Assembly: GCF_020164495.1 (NCBI RefSeq)
Contig: NZ_JAIQYZ010000002.1
Coordinates: 124,001 to 188,000, forward strand
Direction of reading: 5' to 3'
Source of the DNA: Psychroflexus lacisalsi
Lineage (GTDB): Bacteria > Bacteroidota > Bacteroidia > Flavobacteriales > Flavobacteriaceae
Length of the DNA: 64,000 nucleotides
In this document: one piece after another, positions 1 through 8,173 of the stretch
Position numbering within the stretch: position 1 is the stretch's first letter
How the letters are laid out: each line of letters begins with the position of its first letter
Notes under the pieces: model-generated
The model's database searches: none
What the model saw: the letters and a program-made list of their open reading frames with translations, nothing else
Told to the model about the DNA's origin: nothing
Translations under genes and position numbers: made by a program

Positions 1-311
1 GTAGAATTATTAAAGTCCCATACTTCATGACACTCTACTGGATGTCTATTTCCACGGTCGTCACAAATCTCGCATTTATACTCTGCAAGACCGTATGTTA
101 CATATCTAATCCGGTTCCATTCTGACTTCTTGACATTTGAACGAACATTATTAAACCAACTGCTTTTTGGAACTAATTCAATACTAAGTTGGATTTTTTC
201 GTTTTTTCTTTTTTCTTTAATTCGCTCCCTGTTGTCTCTGATCGAATCAAAATCCACCATTTTAGAATAGACATTGAATTTTCTTATATATTGTTCTTCT
301 GATATAAACAT
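1..311 (-). CDS. HNH-like zinc-finger protein, C-terminus cut by window edge
   Basis: The frame opens at an ATG (309-311) and runs off the window start without a stop, giving 103 residues of a partial protein. It contains a CEICDDRG segment followed by HPVECHEVWDFN, i.e. a CxxC pair and an ECHE-type His. This pattern is familiar from small stand-alone HNH-like proteins that begin with a charged helix and a W-x-x-N-V-R-S segment (here SSWFNNVRSNV). Members of that group are usually predicted nucleases of unknown substrate. The second zinc-ligand pair expected near the C-terminus lies outside the window. It heads the accessory region and reads leftward like its neighbours. Confidence 0.6.
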   Translation of the reverse strand, partial: MFISEEQYIRKFNVYSKMVDFDSIRDNRERIKEKRKNEKIQLSIELVPKSSWFNNVRSNVKKSEWNRIRYVTYGLAEYKCEICDDRGNRHPVECHEVWDFNNS

Positions 312-827
312 GATTTGGAATTAATATGCGAAATACATTATCCTGATTTTGTGTAGTTGTTTACACCTAACTTTATACAATTAAGCCCGGATATTAGCAA
401 ACATTATTGTGAGTAGTTGGGATAAAGAAATTATTTAAAAGTTGGTTTTATGTTTTTACCTTAATTCTATTTGAAATTAATTATAATTTATGATATTTTT
501 TTTGGATCTTCTATTACATAATGGTTTATTCTAATTTCATTTCGTAAATCTTTTTAATTGTCTAAAACAAATAGTTTTTCAAGTAGTAAGATATTCTTAA
601 AAGTGTGTTCTAAGTTACTCTCATCAACATTCTTATTTAGCTTCTGTTTTTCCATACGGTTGAGTTCAACTTACGAACAACGGTTCTCTAGTATGGCCAG
701 TAGCGTGCAAATACTAGCTTAATTTTTGGTTTATCTTACAAGTTTCTAAATATACCAAAACTTACGGATTAGCACATAAAAGTTATTAGTATACTAGATG
801 TTATGTGCTAGCTTTTCATTCAGTTTC
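312..827. other. Non-coding gap with a hairpin and a repeat copy
   Basis: No convincing gene was found on either strand. The right end holds a 10-bp perfect inverted repeat (770-779 against 801-810, arms tagcacataa / ttatgtgcta) with a 21-nt loop, just beyond the 3' end of the minus-strand gene at 828. It may be that gene's terminator or part of a cassette-like boundary. At about 671-705 there is a stretch (acaacggttctctagtatgg, then ccagtagcg) that resembles boundary sequences seen between single-gene accessory units in flavobacteria; that resemblance is from memory. Confidence 0.4.
801..816 (+). repeat. Short dispersed repeat, flanking copy 1
   Basis: The 15-mer tatgtgctagctttt at 802-816 occurs again exactly at 42428-42442. 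A diverged inverted copy (agcttgcacataa) is at 1451-1463 on the other side of the 828-1412 gene, and a partial inverted copy forms a hairpin with it at 770-779. The origin is unknown. The exact long-distance match and the flanking arrangement are what is seen; a recombination role is inference. Confidence 0.4.
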
Positions 828-1412
828 TTATTCGATAATTATTTTAAATTCGTCAATCATTGCATTTCCATCGTAGCTAAACTTTCCGCCATTTTTGTCA
901 GTTATGATAGCGTATCTATTTATGATGATATGAATATTGTTATTTCCTTTTTGATAAACTTTACCATTTGATTCCATATTCACTTTTTCTCCAATTTTAT
1001 AATCACCCATGTAATGTGATTCATAAGGACAATTTTTATCTGTCAGTTCGAAGTTCGAGGCCAAAATATCTTGCAGTACATTTTTATAAACTAAACTATT
1101 CTCACTCTTTATTTCTATTTTGTTAGAGTCTTTATCAGCATAATTGATTACAGAAAACAAAGTTTGGTCACCAGCGTATCCGATATATTCATAAGTTCTC
1201 GAAGTATAGGTTTCAGCTTCGAATTCCCAAATGCTTTTCGGATTAGTGTTAGCCTTTCTATTTTCAGAACTCACAAATTTCCAGTCAGCCAAAATTAAAG
1301 TCTCCTCGATTTGATTTAAGTTCATCGTTTTAAATCTTACAACATCATCAAGACTTTGACTGCAAACAAATGAATTATATAAAACTGCAAATAGTAAAAT
1401 AATTTTTTTCAT
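828..1412 (-). CDS. Secreted protein of unknown function
   Basis: The protein is about 194 residues. The ATG at 1412 is preferred over the one 27 bases upstream because it starts directly with MKKIILLFAVLYNSFVCSQ, a clean type I signal peptide. The mature part is polar, beta-rich in appearance, with only one cysteine after the signal (KNCPYESHYMGDYKIGEKV), and no family was recognised. It stands alone. Copies of a short motif (ttatgtgc[a/t]agc) lie in opposite orientation on its two sides (802-816 and 1451-1464), as if it were a movable single-gene unit. Confidence 0.65.
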   Translation of the reverse strand: MKKIILLFAVLYNSFVCSQSLDDVVRFKTMNLNQIEETLILADWKFVSSENRKANTNPKSIWEFEAETYTSRTYEYIGYAGDQTLFSVINYADKDSNKIEIKSENSLVYKNVLQDILASNFELTDKNCPYESHYMGDYKIGEKVNMESNGKVYQKGNNNIHIIINRYAIITDKNGGKFSYDGNAMIDEFKIIIE

Positions 1413-1537
1413 TTCATTTAGATTTTTATAACAACGCACAGGCCTTTTTCAGCTTGCACATAATTCATTTTGTATTCATAAAAATACACGTTTATATCAA
1501 ATATCTAGAGAGTTAATGAACCAATATATAGTTTTCC

Positions 1538-2308
1538 CTAAATAAGCCTATTAATAATATATCTCAACCTTTTATCCTCAATCATCACATGCTTATTTCT
1601 TAAACCCTCTAAAAGCTTATTCTTTATATCCTCAAATTCAGTTTTTTTGAATTTTGTGATATAATTGATGATCTCCCTTTGGTAAGGACTACTAGATCTT
1701 GTTTTCAGAATTTGCCGTTCTGTTGTTTTATAAAAGCCTATATGTTTTCCTGTTTTTATGATGGTTAGGCTAGTCATTAACTCTATGTTTTTAATCATCA
1801 CAAGAATCAAGCTTGGGTCAGCTAACTTTAATGCGTAAGAGGCAAGCATGATGTATTGGAGTTGTCTTGAATCTTTGTAGGCATTAAACTGCTTCATAAA
1901 TTCAAAATCTTGTTCTTTCACTTTATAACCCTTGAAGAAAAGGCGCATAATTCCATCCTGGAAAACTATATACCTTCGACTTAGTTCTTCTAATCGTATA
2001 CTTAAATAATGCTGGACGAAGCAAATAAACAATCTTAGATCCTGCTTTTCTTCATTGGGATCAACCATGATACTACTGTCATACAGGAAATGATTTACCA
2101 AGTCCCTTTGACCTTTTTGCATTAGATCTATCAACGGTGTCTCTGAATCCATAAATCGACTGAGATTGAACTTAGAGTCCAGATAAGATTGCTCCTCTTT
2201 ATTAAAGCTATAGTCTTTTATAAACCTGTGATTATAAGATTTGTCTAATAGCTTTAATTCCAAGTTTTGAAGATATTGATCAACTAAATATTTCCTCCAT
2301 TTAATCAA
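1538..2308 (-). CDS. Helix-rich protein, unknown, linked to excisionase-like gene
   Basis: This is a 256-residue protein rich in Leu, Lys and Tyr with no signal peptide or membrane segment. It looks almost entirely helical (for example YLDSKFNLSRFMDSETPLID and YIMLASYALKLADPSL). No domain was recognised. Its start is 21 bases downstream of the stop of the HTH gene at 2330, so the two are probably co-transcribed. Unknown helical proteins paired with a small HTH protein are common in Bacteroidetes integrative elements, so a role in element maintenance is possible but not shown. Confidence 0.6.
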   Translation of the reverse strand: MIKWRKYLVDQYLQNLELKLLDKSYNHRFIKDYSFNKEEQSYLDSKFNLSRFMDSETPLIDLMQKGQRDLVNHFLYDSSIMVDPNEEKQDLRLFICFVQHYLSIRLEELSRRYIVFQDGIMRLFFKGYKVKEQDFEFMKQFNAYKDSRQLQYIMLASYALKLADPSLILVMIKNIELMTSLTIIKTGKHIGFYKTTERQILKTRSSSPYQREIINYITKFKKTEFEDIKNKLLEGLRNKHVMIEDKRLRYIINRLI

Positions 2309-2329
2309 AATACTATTTTTAAGATCCCT

Positions 2330-2644
2330 TTAGTTAGATACATCAACTCTATTTTTCTTACTATTTATATCTTCTAAGTCATAACGCACAACCTTACCTA
2401 TTTTATGAGCTTTAAGTTTGCCAGACTTATTCCAGTTATGCAAAGTAGCTACTGTAACCCCTAAAAGCTCTGAAGCTTCTTGTCTTGTAATCCATCTTGT
2501 AGGTTCACTCGGTTTTAGTTCTTTTAAAACCTTCTTTAGTTCCTTAGTAAAATCCTCCTTAAATTCTTTCTTAATTTCTTTTACAAGTTCATGTTTAAGC
2601 TCTTCTAAAGTAACGTCAATTAGTCTTTTGTAGGTAGATTCCAT
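2330..2644 (-). CDS. Excisionase/MerR-like helix-turn-helix protein
   Basis: The product is 104 residues. Residues 1-50 form a highly charged Lys/Glu helix, probably coiled coil. Residues 51-95 read RWITRQEASELLGV, then TLHNWNKSGKLKAHKIGKVVRY, the winged-helix pattern of helix_turn_helix_17-type excisionase or MerR-like proteins. Such proteins bind DNA at att sites or element promoters in Bacteroidetes mobile elements. It precedes the 256-residue unknown gene and follows the protease gene across a 150-base gap. No integrase was found in the window, so the excision role is inferred from family only. Confidence 0.75.
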   Translation of the reverse strand: MESTYKRLIDVTLEELKHELVKEIKKEFKEDFTKELKKVLKELKPSEPTRWITRQEASELLGVTVATLHNWNKSGKLKAHKIGKVVRYDLEDINSKKNRVDVSN

Positions 2645-2795
2645 TTTGAAGTATTTTTGATTTCAGACCTTTAAATTATCAATAAATTCTTCTTCTTTAA
2701 TTTTTTTGAAGATATTGCTTTCTTTCAAAAATCAAAAGTCGTTTTCTATGCTTTCTCGATAAATGAAAAATTAAAAGTCAAAGGATTTATTTCAT

Positions 2796-4097
2796 CTATT
2801 TTCTTAAAATACTGATTACTTTATCTTGATATAATGGATGTGTGATTTTTTCTAGATCAGATTTTTTCAAGTATCTATTAAATGATAATTTCTGAATCCC
2901 ATTATTGATGAATTTAATTTCGAAATTTATATTCAAAAATATTTTAAGCACTTTTAGATTTTCACTGCTTGGTAAAATGTAATTTAATACATCGAATGCA
3001 AAATAATCCGCAAACTTTATAAAATTAAAATCTTCATCTTCTTCTGTAATAAATAGTAATTCAATTTTTAAATCAGATTTCTCAGATATAACTCTAGTTT
3101 TTATATTATATCCATATCCTGAATCTATCCAGGTGTCAATTTGTTCAGCAACTTCTTTCCTGAGTGTTGCCAATTCCCTCTCTTTTTCACTTATCTTTTC
3201 AGTTGATAAGGTTCCTATTCTCTTTTCATCAATCAAAATCTTAGGGATATAAAACAAACCCACGTCATAATTTTCTTGGACATTAATATTAATTTCAAAA
3301 TTTTTGGTATTCCAATCAGAAATTTTGCTTTTATCATTATCAGGTTGACCAAAATTTAAAATAAGTCTCTTACGAAGTTTATCATAAAATTCTCTTGATA
3401 ATTTTTTCTTAGAATTTTCATCATATTCATCAAATTTTTCTACTAATCCAATCATAAATATTTTACCATTTTCATCAAAAATTAAGCTCTGTTTATCGAA
3501 ATTAAGATCTTTTAATTCATGGTCCCTGGGGATTTTTAAACTTTCAAATGGAACTCCTGTTAATGGTTTTGATTCAAACAAGTTAGCATTACTTAATCCG
3601 AAGTCTTCTATAGTTTTTGTCAAATCAATGCCTAAGAACTCATAGATTTTTTTTTCAGATTTAGGGTATATTCTTAATATATTCCCTTCGATTTCAAAAC
3701 TTCCAAGTCTTGACATGAGGGATTGACCTAGCAATAAAGGTGCATTGGGGTTTTCAATAACTGCCACAGTTACGTCCTTAATATTAATATCACCGATTTT
3801 AATATTATTTATTCTTATTTTAGTACCCTCGTTAATAGAGCCATCCGCTAATCGATAATTTTTTTTACCTATTACGTCTTCTTTAGATATTAGCCCCTGT
3901 TTTATAAGAAAGCTAGCTTCTGTTCCCGAAATTGTAACATCAGAAGCACCTGTATCAAGTACAAACTTCATTTTAATCCCGTTAACCTCACATGGTATTT
4001 TGTAAACTCCATTAACTTTTTCCATTTTTATAACAGTTTGGGAAATAGCTGGTATAAACGATAAAAGTGTAAGAAAAATGTATATTTTTTTTATCAT
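2796..4097 (-). CDS. Retropepsin-like aspartic protease, exported
   Basis: This is a 433-residue protein. Residues 1-19 are a signal peptide (LTLLSFIPAISQ), so the product should act in the periplasm or at the cell surface. Residues 25-140 carry a retropepsin-like clan AA domain: the catalytic motif FVLDTGASDVTI begins near residue 43 and the second hallmark APLLLGQSLMSRLGSFEI lies near 125-145. Such single-domain proteases act as dimers. The remaining roughly 290 residues are unlike anything recognised. The start lies 8 bases after the stop of the GmrSD-like gene, so it is the last gene of the defence-like operon. An exported protease is an odd member of a restriction operon and could be an independent passenger. 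Confidence 0.75.
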   Translation of the reverse strand: MIKKIYIFLTLLSFIPAISQTVIKMEKVNGVYKIPCEVNGIKMKFVLDTGASDVTISGTEASFLIKQGLISKEDVIGKKNYRLADGSINEGTKIRINNIKIGDINIKDVTVAVIENPNAPLLLGQSLMSRLGSFEIEGNILRIYPKSEKKIYEFLGIDLTKTIEDFGLSNANLFESKPLTGVPFESLKIPRDHELKDLNFDKQSLIFDENGKIFMIGLVEKFDEYDENSKKKLSREFYDKLRKRLILNFGQPDNDKSKISDWNTKNFEININVQENYDVGLFYIPKILIDEKRIGTLSTEKISEKERELATLRKEVAEQIDTWIDSGYGYNIKTRVISEKSDLKIELLFITEEDEDFNFIKFADYFAFDVLNYILPSSENLKVLKIFLNINFEIKFINNGIQKLSFNRYLKKSDLEKITHPLYQDKVISILRK

Positions 4098-4105
4098 ATT
4101 TTTTA

Positions 4106-6610
4106 TTATGTAAGTTGGCCTAAATAGTTTTTAAAAGCCTCCTCAAACTTTGGTAAATTCTCAATGAAAAAATTATCCATTTCATCCCAGTCATCTTCAT
4201 TAAAAAGATTGACATGGTTTATCTCAATTTTGATTCTGCTCATTTTGTTGTTGGGTAATTCTTCCCACACTAATTGACCTCCAAATCGATTTTCTATTTC
4301 GGTTTTATGATTTACTAATCTTTTGAAATAACGCTTATTTCGTTCCTTACTAGATGAACCTAGAGTCAATTCTATTCTTGTGATACTTTTGGTGATAACC
4401 ATTGTATAGGCAACACCAGCTTTACCTGCACCAGTACTTAACCAATGATCTTTGGTAGGATTTACATTTTCAAATAGGTGGGTGTTTTCAATTTTGTCCA
4501 AAATTCTTTCCCAATACTTATGTCGTACTACATGTCTATTGGCTTTAAAAGAAATTGGATTGTTATCGCTGTATTTTATAACAAGCTCATCCTCTAAATC
4601 GTAAAGCGTGAGTAGTTTTTTTAAATAATTAAATTTTGATTTACTGTCAATATTAAACTCTATTTGATAGCCGTTAGCGATTTCACTAGGTGCTCTAAAA
4701 TCCTCTTCATTTTTAGTTATTTTCATAATATCCTGATTCTCGATTAAGAGTTTAGGATTTTTTTGAAATAAGGTCTTCACAACTTCAAAATACATCATTG
4801 AAACCGCTGATTCATCGTATTTTGTATCTTCAAAAATAAAATATTCCAGCTTCTTTCCAGTAGGGTTACCAGCTTCAAAAATATTTATTTCTGTGCCCTT
4901 TTCTTCTTCAGGCAATTCTATGTCTGGATATTCCCAAATTTTTAAAAAGCGAATATAAATAAGCTCAAATCGTTCTTCATAATTCTTTATCGACCACTCA
5001 TCTAACGTGGTTAAATAAGAGTTTAACCAAAGTCTGCTAAATTGATAGCCCTGTTCGTCATTGTTATTGTTCATCACTTTTTTGGCACTAAAAGATTTAT
5101 TACTTAAAGCACCGTTATTGCCTGATAAAGTTAAGTTTGCTATTGTGTTGAGATACCGTTCTTTGAACATGAAAAAATCTTCACTGTTTAACTGATTTGA
5201 CCAATCTGGATTTGGATTTTGAGGAAAAATGTGTTCAATGGAAATATTAGGATTACTGGTGTCAACGTGTTCTTTATTATTGAAGTTTTCAAGCAGCTCA
5301 AACATATAATTTCTATTCTTCGTTTGAATATTATATAGATCCTTATCCTTTAGAGCTGTTCTCACTTCTTGGTCATTAGGAAACTTTCCACTACCACGTT
5401 TTTTGTATAATGCTAGCACAACGGATTCGTAATAATCCTCAGTATCAATTTCAGAATATAATGTCATAAACACCTTGTTGAGAGCATTTGTTGGTAAGCC
5501 CACTATAAACCTTCGCCAGGTATAAGACTGGATGAGTTTGAGTATTTTAATTAGAATTTCATCACTAATAATTCCATTATCGGCATCTTCAAAAACCTGC
5601 AAAAGAAAAGGGAAAGCCACATTAATTTCTAACCTTGATATGTAGTTCAATTCCTTTCTGATGGTATCGTTTTTTACAGTCTGTGGATTTACCAACTTTT
5701 TATAATGAACAGAGTATGATTTGATATTTTCAAGCTCTTGTTGGTAAGCCTCATCTTTATCTTGATACATCTTCTTAAACTCCTCATAGACTTTACTTTT
5801 GTTAGGTATTTTCTTCTTTTTCAAAGTCAGGTAATCCCTGATGTACTCAGAGACTAAGGATTTTTGCTTTATTAAATCTTTAGCATTTTCTTCAATAGGA
5901 TTCCAGATCTGATTGTACACTTTATCCTGTTGTCTAGGAGGTAAATCCATGAGGATATAATTCCTGATTAAGTCTGACTGTGATAAGTCTAAGCCAGTTG
6001 AGTTTAAACTTTCAAAAATACGCTGAGGATCATCTTTGTCGCGTTCCAAAGAAATCTCGACGAAGATCAATTTTCTTAAACCATCTAGGATTGTCTGAAA
6101 ATTTGCTTCATTTATTTTGGATTTAAAGTAATTGAAATTCTCTATGACATTGGAATAAGCATCAAATTCACCTTCTGTAGCGTTCATTATTGCCTTAAAA
6201 GCTTGGGAATTTGTATCGGTCTGCTTCAGTTTTAGTTTGCTGGATTCATTTTGGACATACTGATTGGTTAAAAACATGTTGTAGAGCTTTTCAGCTTCAT
6301 GCCCTTGATTTGTTTCCTTAGCAAAACGGAATAAGGCAACATACAAAATGTTGATGGTAGTTAGCCGTTGCTGACCATCTATGATAACCAATTCCTTTAC
6401 TTCTCTAGTGCTGTAGGCTCCTTCGTGGATAAATACTATACTCCCTATAAAGTGAGATCCGCTTTGCTCTCTAGCGACAGTAATTATATCATTTGATAAT
6501 TTATGGCATTCATTCGTTGACCAATCATAATTACGTTGATAAACAGGAATGACAAACTGTACATTTCGTTTTTCTATAAATTCAACTATTGGTAATTGGG
6601 TAGCTATCAT
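4106..6610 (-). CDS. GmrSD-like DUF262/DUF1524 nuclease with DUF4268-like tail
   Basis: The 834-residue protein has three parts. The N-terminal DUF262 (ParB/GmrS-like NTPase) shows FVIPVYQRNYDW near residue 19 and IDGQQRLTTIN near 78. A FESLNSTGLDLSQSDLIRN motif lies near 203. The DUF1524 His-Me-finger nuclease region has ISIEHIFPQNPNPDW near 445 followed by an asparagine-rich stretch. The C-terminal 150 residues (LSTGAGKAGVAYTMVITKS, then a KxxKRYFKRL region) resemble DUF4268. The family includes type IV enzymes that cut modified DNA, often glucosylated phage DNA. It sits between the Abi-like gene and the protease gene in one direction, supporting antiphage function. Specificity cannot be read from sequence. 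Confidence 0.85.
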   Translation of the reverse strand: MIATQLPIVEFIEKRNVQFVIPVYQRNYDWSTNECHKLSNDIITVAREQSGSHFIGSIVFIHEGAYSTREVKELVIIDGQQRLTTINILYVALFRFAKETNQGHEAEKLYNMFLTNQYVQNESSKLKLKQTDTNSQAFKAIMNATEGEFDAYSNVIENFNYFKSKINEANFQTILDGLRKLIFVEISLERDKDDPQRIFESLNSTGLDLSQSDLIRNYILMDLPPRQQDKVYNQIWNPIEENAKDLIKQKSLVSEYIRDYLTLKKKKIPNKSKVYEEFKKMYQDKDEAYQQELENIKSYSVHYKKLVNPQTVKNDTIRKELNYISRLEINVAFPFLLQVFEDADNGIISDEILIKILKLIQSYTWRRFIVGLPTNALNKVFMTLYSEIDTEDYYESVVLALYKKRGSGKFPNDQEVRTALKDKDLYNIQTKNRNYMFELLENFNNKEHVDTSNPNISIEHIFPQNPNPDWSNQLNSEDFFMFKERYLNTIANLTLSGNNGALSNKSFSAKKVMNNNNDEQGYQFSRLWLNSYLTTLDEWSIKNYEERFELIYIRFLKIWEYPDIELPEEEKGTEINIFEAGNPTGKKLEYFIFEDTKYDESAVSMMYFEVVKTLFQKNPKLLIENQDIMKITKNEEDFRAPSEIANGYQIEFNIDSKSKFNYLKKLLTLYDLEDELVIKYSDNNPISFKANRHVVRHKYWERILDKIENTHLFENVNPTKDHWLSTGAGKAGVAYTMVITKSITRIELTLGSSSKERNKRYFKRLVNHKTEIENRFGGQLVWEELPNNKMSRIKIEINHVNLFNEDDWDEMDNFFIENLPKFEEAFKNYLGQLT

Positions 6611-6691
6611 AGTTTTAGATTGATAGGTGTTATTCTTATTTATCAGGAAGGTTTATTTTTTTTTGGTTTACTCTTGTAATTAAGATCTTGA

Positions 6692-7762
6692 CTATTCTAT
6701 TTTTCTTTCAATTTTTAGTTTGATAGATTTAAGTTCATTTAAATTATTGTTATCAAAACAGAAATAATCGTCAAAAAATTCTTCCAAATTTTCAGCGTAT
6801 TGTTTACTATATTCCTCTACTTGCCATATTTCTTTTCTGATAGTAGAAGCTAACTCAATTATATTGCGACTACCTTTATTGTCATAACCTATATCTTTTC
6901 TCAAAATCATAGCTTGATCTATTAATTTTAAAAGAAGGTTATCAGAAATATGTCTAAAATTAGGAGTTTCATCCTCTTCTTTTATCTCGTTTATATAAGT
7001 ATAATGGGCATAAGTGTATTTATTCATCAAGTTAGACCAAGGAAAATCTAAATACTCTTCCTTACCATGTTCTTCCATATAACGATCTACTAGTCTTGAA
7101 TTAGAGTCTAAAAGATTTCTCATATCTAAAGAAATACTTTTCATTGTTTTTACTTTATCATCAATGTGTAATTCATATTTCTTTTTTAATTCTTTAAACG
7201 CTTCGTTATAAAAATCAGTTATTTCATACAAATCGACGAAATGTTTCTGCCAATTTTCTTCATCTTTACTGTAAAAAGCTTGGAAAGCTTTAAAATTTGA
7301 TAGAATATCCATTTCAATCACTCTCTCAAAGTTTTTATTTGTATTAAAATACATCGTATTCATCTCTGAAGGATTTTCCTTTTCCGCATTAAAAAAAGCC
7401 TCCATTCTTTCACCATGACTCAATATATCTTTTTCTAAAGTTTTTAGATAATTAGTTAATAAAAGCAGACGGTCTTTTAAATCTATAAGTTTTTCATTTT
7501 CTAATTCCTGTTTTTCTGTAATAATTTGTTCTCTCTGTTCATAAACTTGATAAAGAACAAATAAGATTGACAAAAAAGCTAGAATTCCTCCTAAAAGTGA
7601 TCCGTAAGCTAAAATTATATGATTTCTAGAATCAAAATCAATATTGAATGGCTCCCAATTATCAGTTTCATTTATTGCTTGACTGGTTATAAATATGAGA
7701 AATCCTATTATAGCAAAAAACAAAAATTTAATTACTCTTTTATAAAGCAGTATTGATTTCAT
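6692..7762 (-). CDS. Membrane protein resembling putative phage abortive infection (PutAbiC) proteins
   Basis: The 356-residue protein has two N-terminal membrane segments (about 10-30 and 50-72) separated by a short loop. A long charged coiled coil follows (EQREQIITEKQELENEK), then a cytosolic helical domain with late aromatic motifs (FFDDYFCFDNNN). This layout matches proteins called putative phage abortive infection protein, which are membrane-anchored and sit beside restriction genes. The call rests on architecture, not on a verified domain hit. Its ATG lies 4 bases beyond the stop of the tiny gene at 7767, which suggests coupled translation. An 81-base gap separates it from the GmrSD-like gene. 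Confidence 0.6.
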   Translation of the reverse strand: MKSILLYKRVIKFLFFAIIGFLIFITSQAINETDNWEPFNIDFDSRNHIILAYGSLLGGILAFLSILFVLYQVYEQREQIITEKQELENEKLIDLKDRLLLLTNYLKTLEKDILSHGERMEAFFNAEKENPSEMNTMYFNTNKNFERVIEMDILSNFKAFQAFYSKDEENWQKHFVDLYEITDFYNEAFKELKKKYELHIDDKVKTMKSISLDMRNLLDSNSRLVDRYMEEHGKEEYLDFPWSNLMNKYTYAHYTYINEIKEEDETPNFRHISDNLLLKLIDQAMILRKDIGYDNKGSRNIIELASTIRKEIWQVEEYSKQYAENLEEFFDDYFCFDNNNLNELKSIKLKIERKIE

Positions 7763-7766
7763 ACCA

Positions 7767-7913
7767 CTATTCTTTGTCTCTTTTATTATCCGTTTGTTCT
7801 TTCGGAGTCAAACTGGTTGGTGGTTTCGGTATAGTGGCACCGTTCTTAACTTCGTCCATGATTTTATCCCACCTTGTATTTTCACCAATATTTGGATTTT
7901 CTTTTTTTGACAT
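7767..7913 (-). CDS. Tiny basic protein C of a three-member series
   Basis: This frame of 48 residues is intact from ATG (7911-7913) to TAG (7767-7769) and was too short for routine calling. It begins MSKKENPNIGENTRWDKIMD and contains GATIPKPPTSLTPKEQ, then a charged tail. The core TIPKP-x-x-x-L-x-P is echoed in the two genes just upstream (TIRKP and SIPRP). The stop is 4 bases from the ATG of the Abi-like gene and its ATG is 4 bases after the preceding stop, the spacing of a translated operon member. No membrane segment or known domain was seen. Function unknown. Confidence 0.6.
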   Translation of the reverse strand: MSKKENPNIGENTRWDKIMDEVKNGATIPKPPTSLTPKEQTDNKRDKE

Positions 7914-7917
7914 AAAC

Positions 7918-8034
7918 TTATTTTTTAGATTTTTCCTTTTTAGATAGAGGTTTAAGATTTAATGAAGGCTTCCGTATAGTGTTTCCTAAATCTATTTGGA
8001 CTACTTTTTTCTTCTTGTTACTATCATTTTTCAT
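7918..8034 (-). CDS. Tiny basic protein B of a three-member series
   Basis: This is a 38-residue frame, ATG 8032-8034 to TAA 7918-7920. It reads MKNDSNKKKKVVQIDLGNTI followed by RKPSLNLKPLSKKEKSKK. About a third of its residues are Lys or Arg. The segment TIRKPSLNLKP aligns with TIPKPPTSLTP of the next gene. It starts one base after the stop of tiny gene A. Its strongly basic character could mean RNA, DNA or acidic-protein binding, but this is a guess. Confidence 0.55.
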   Translation of the reverse strand: MKNDSNKKKKVVQIDLGNTIRKPSLNLKPLSKKEKSKK

Positions 8035-8035
8035 A

Positions 8036-8173
8036 TTATTTCTTCTTAGGGTTGTTATTTAATTGGGATGTAGGTCGAGGTATCGATTGACCTTTCTGAA
8101 TCTGATTGCTCGGTTTGGGTTGTTTTCGGGTTTGTGGTTTCGACTGAGGCTTCTGATTTTGTTGTTTTGCCAT
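8036..8173 (-). CDS. Tiny basic protein A, overlapping the 3' end of the 3-TM gene
   Basis: This is a 45-residue frame, ATG 8171-8173 to TAA 8036-8038. It starts MAKQQNQKPQSKPQTRKQPK and ends with QSIPRPTSQLNNNPKKK. The last part matches the SIPRP/TIPKP/TIRKP core shared with the two following tiny genes. It overlaps the last 119 bases of the 3-TM protein gene in a different frame and stops one base before the ATG of gene B. The alternative is that a frameshift produced the Thr/Ser/Glu-rich tail of the 3-TM protein and that A is that protein's original C-terminus. Either way the A frame carries the conserved motif. Confidence 0.5.
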   Translation of the reverse strand: MAKQQNQKPQSKPQTRKQPKPSNQIQKGQSIPRPTSQLNNNPKKK

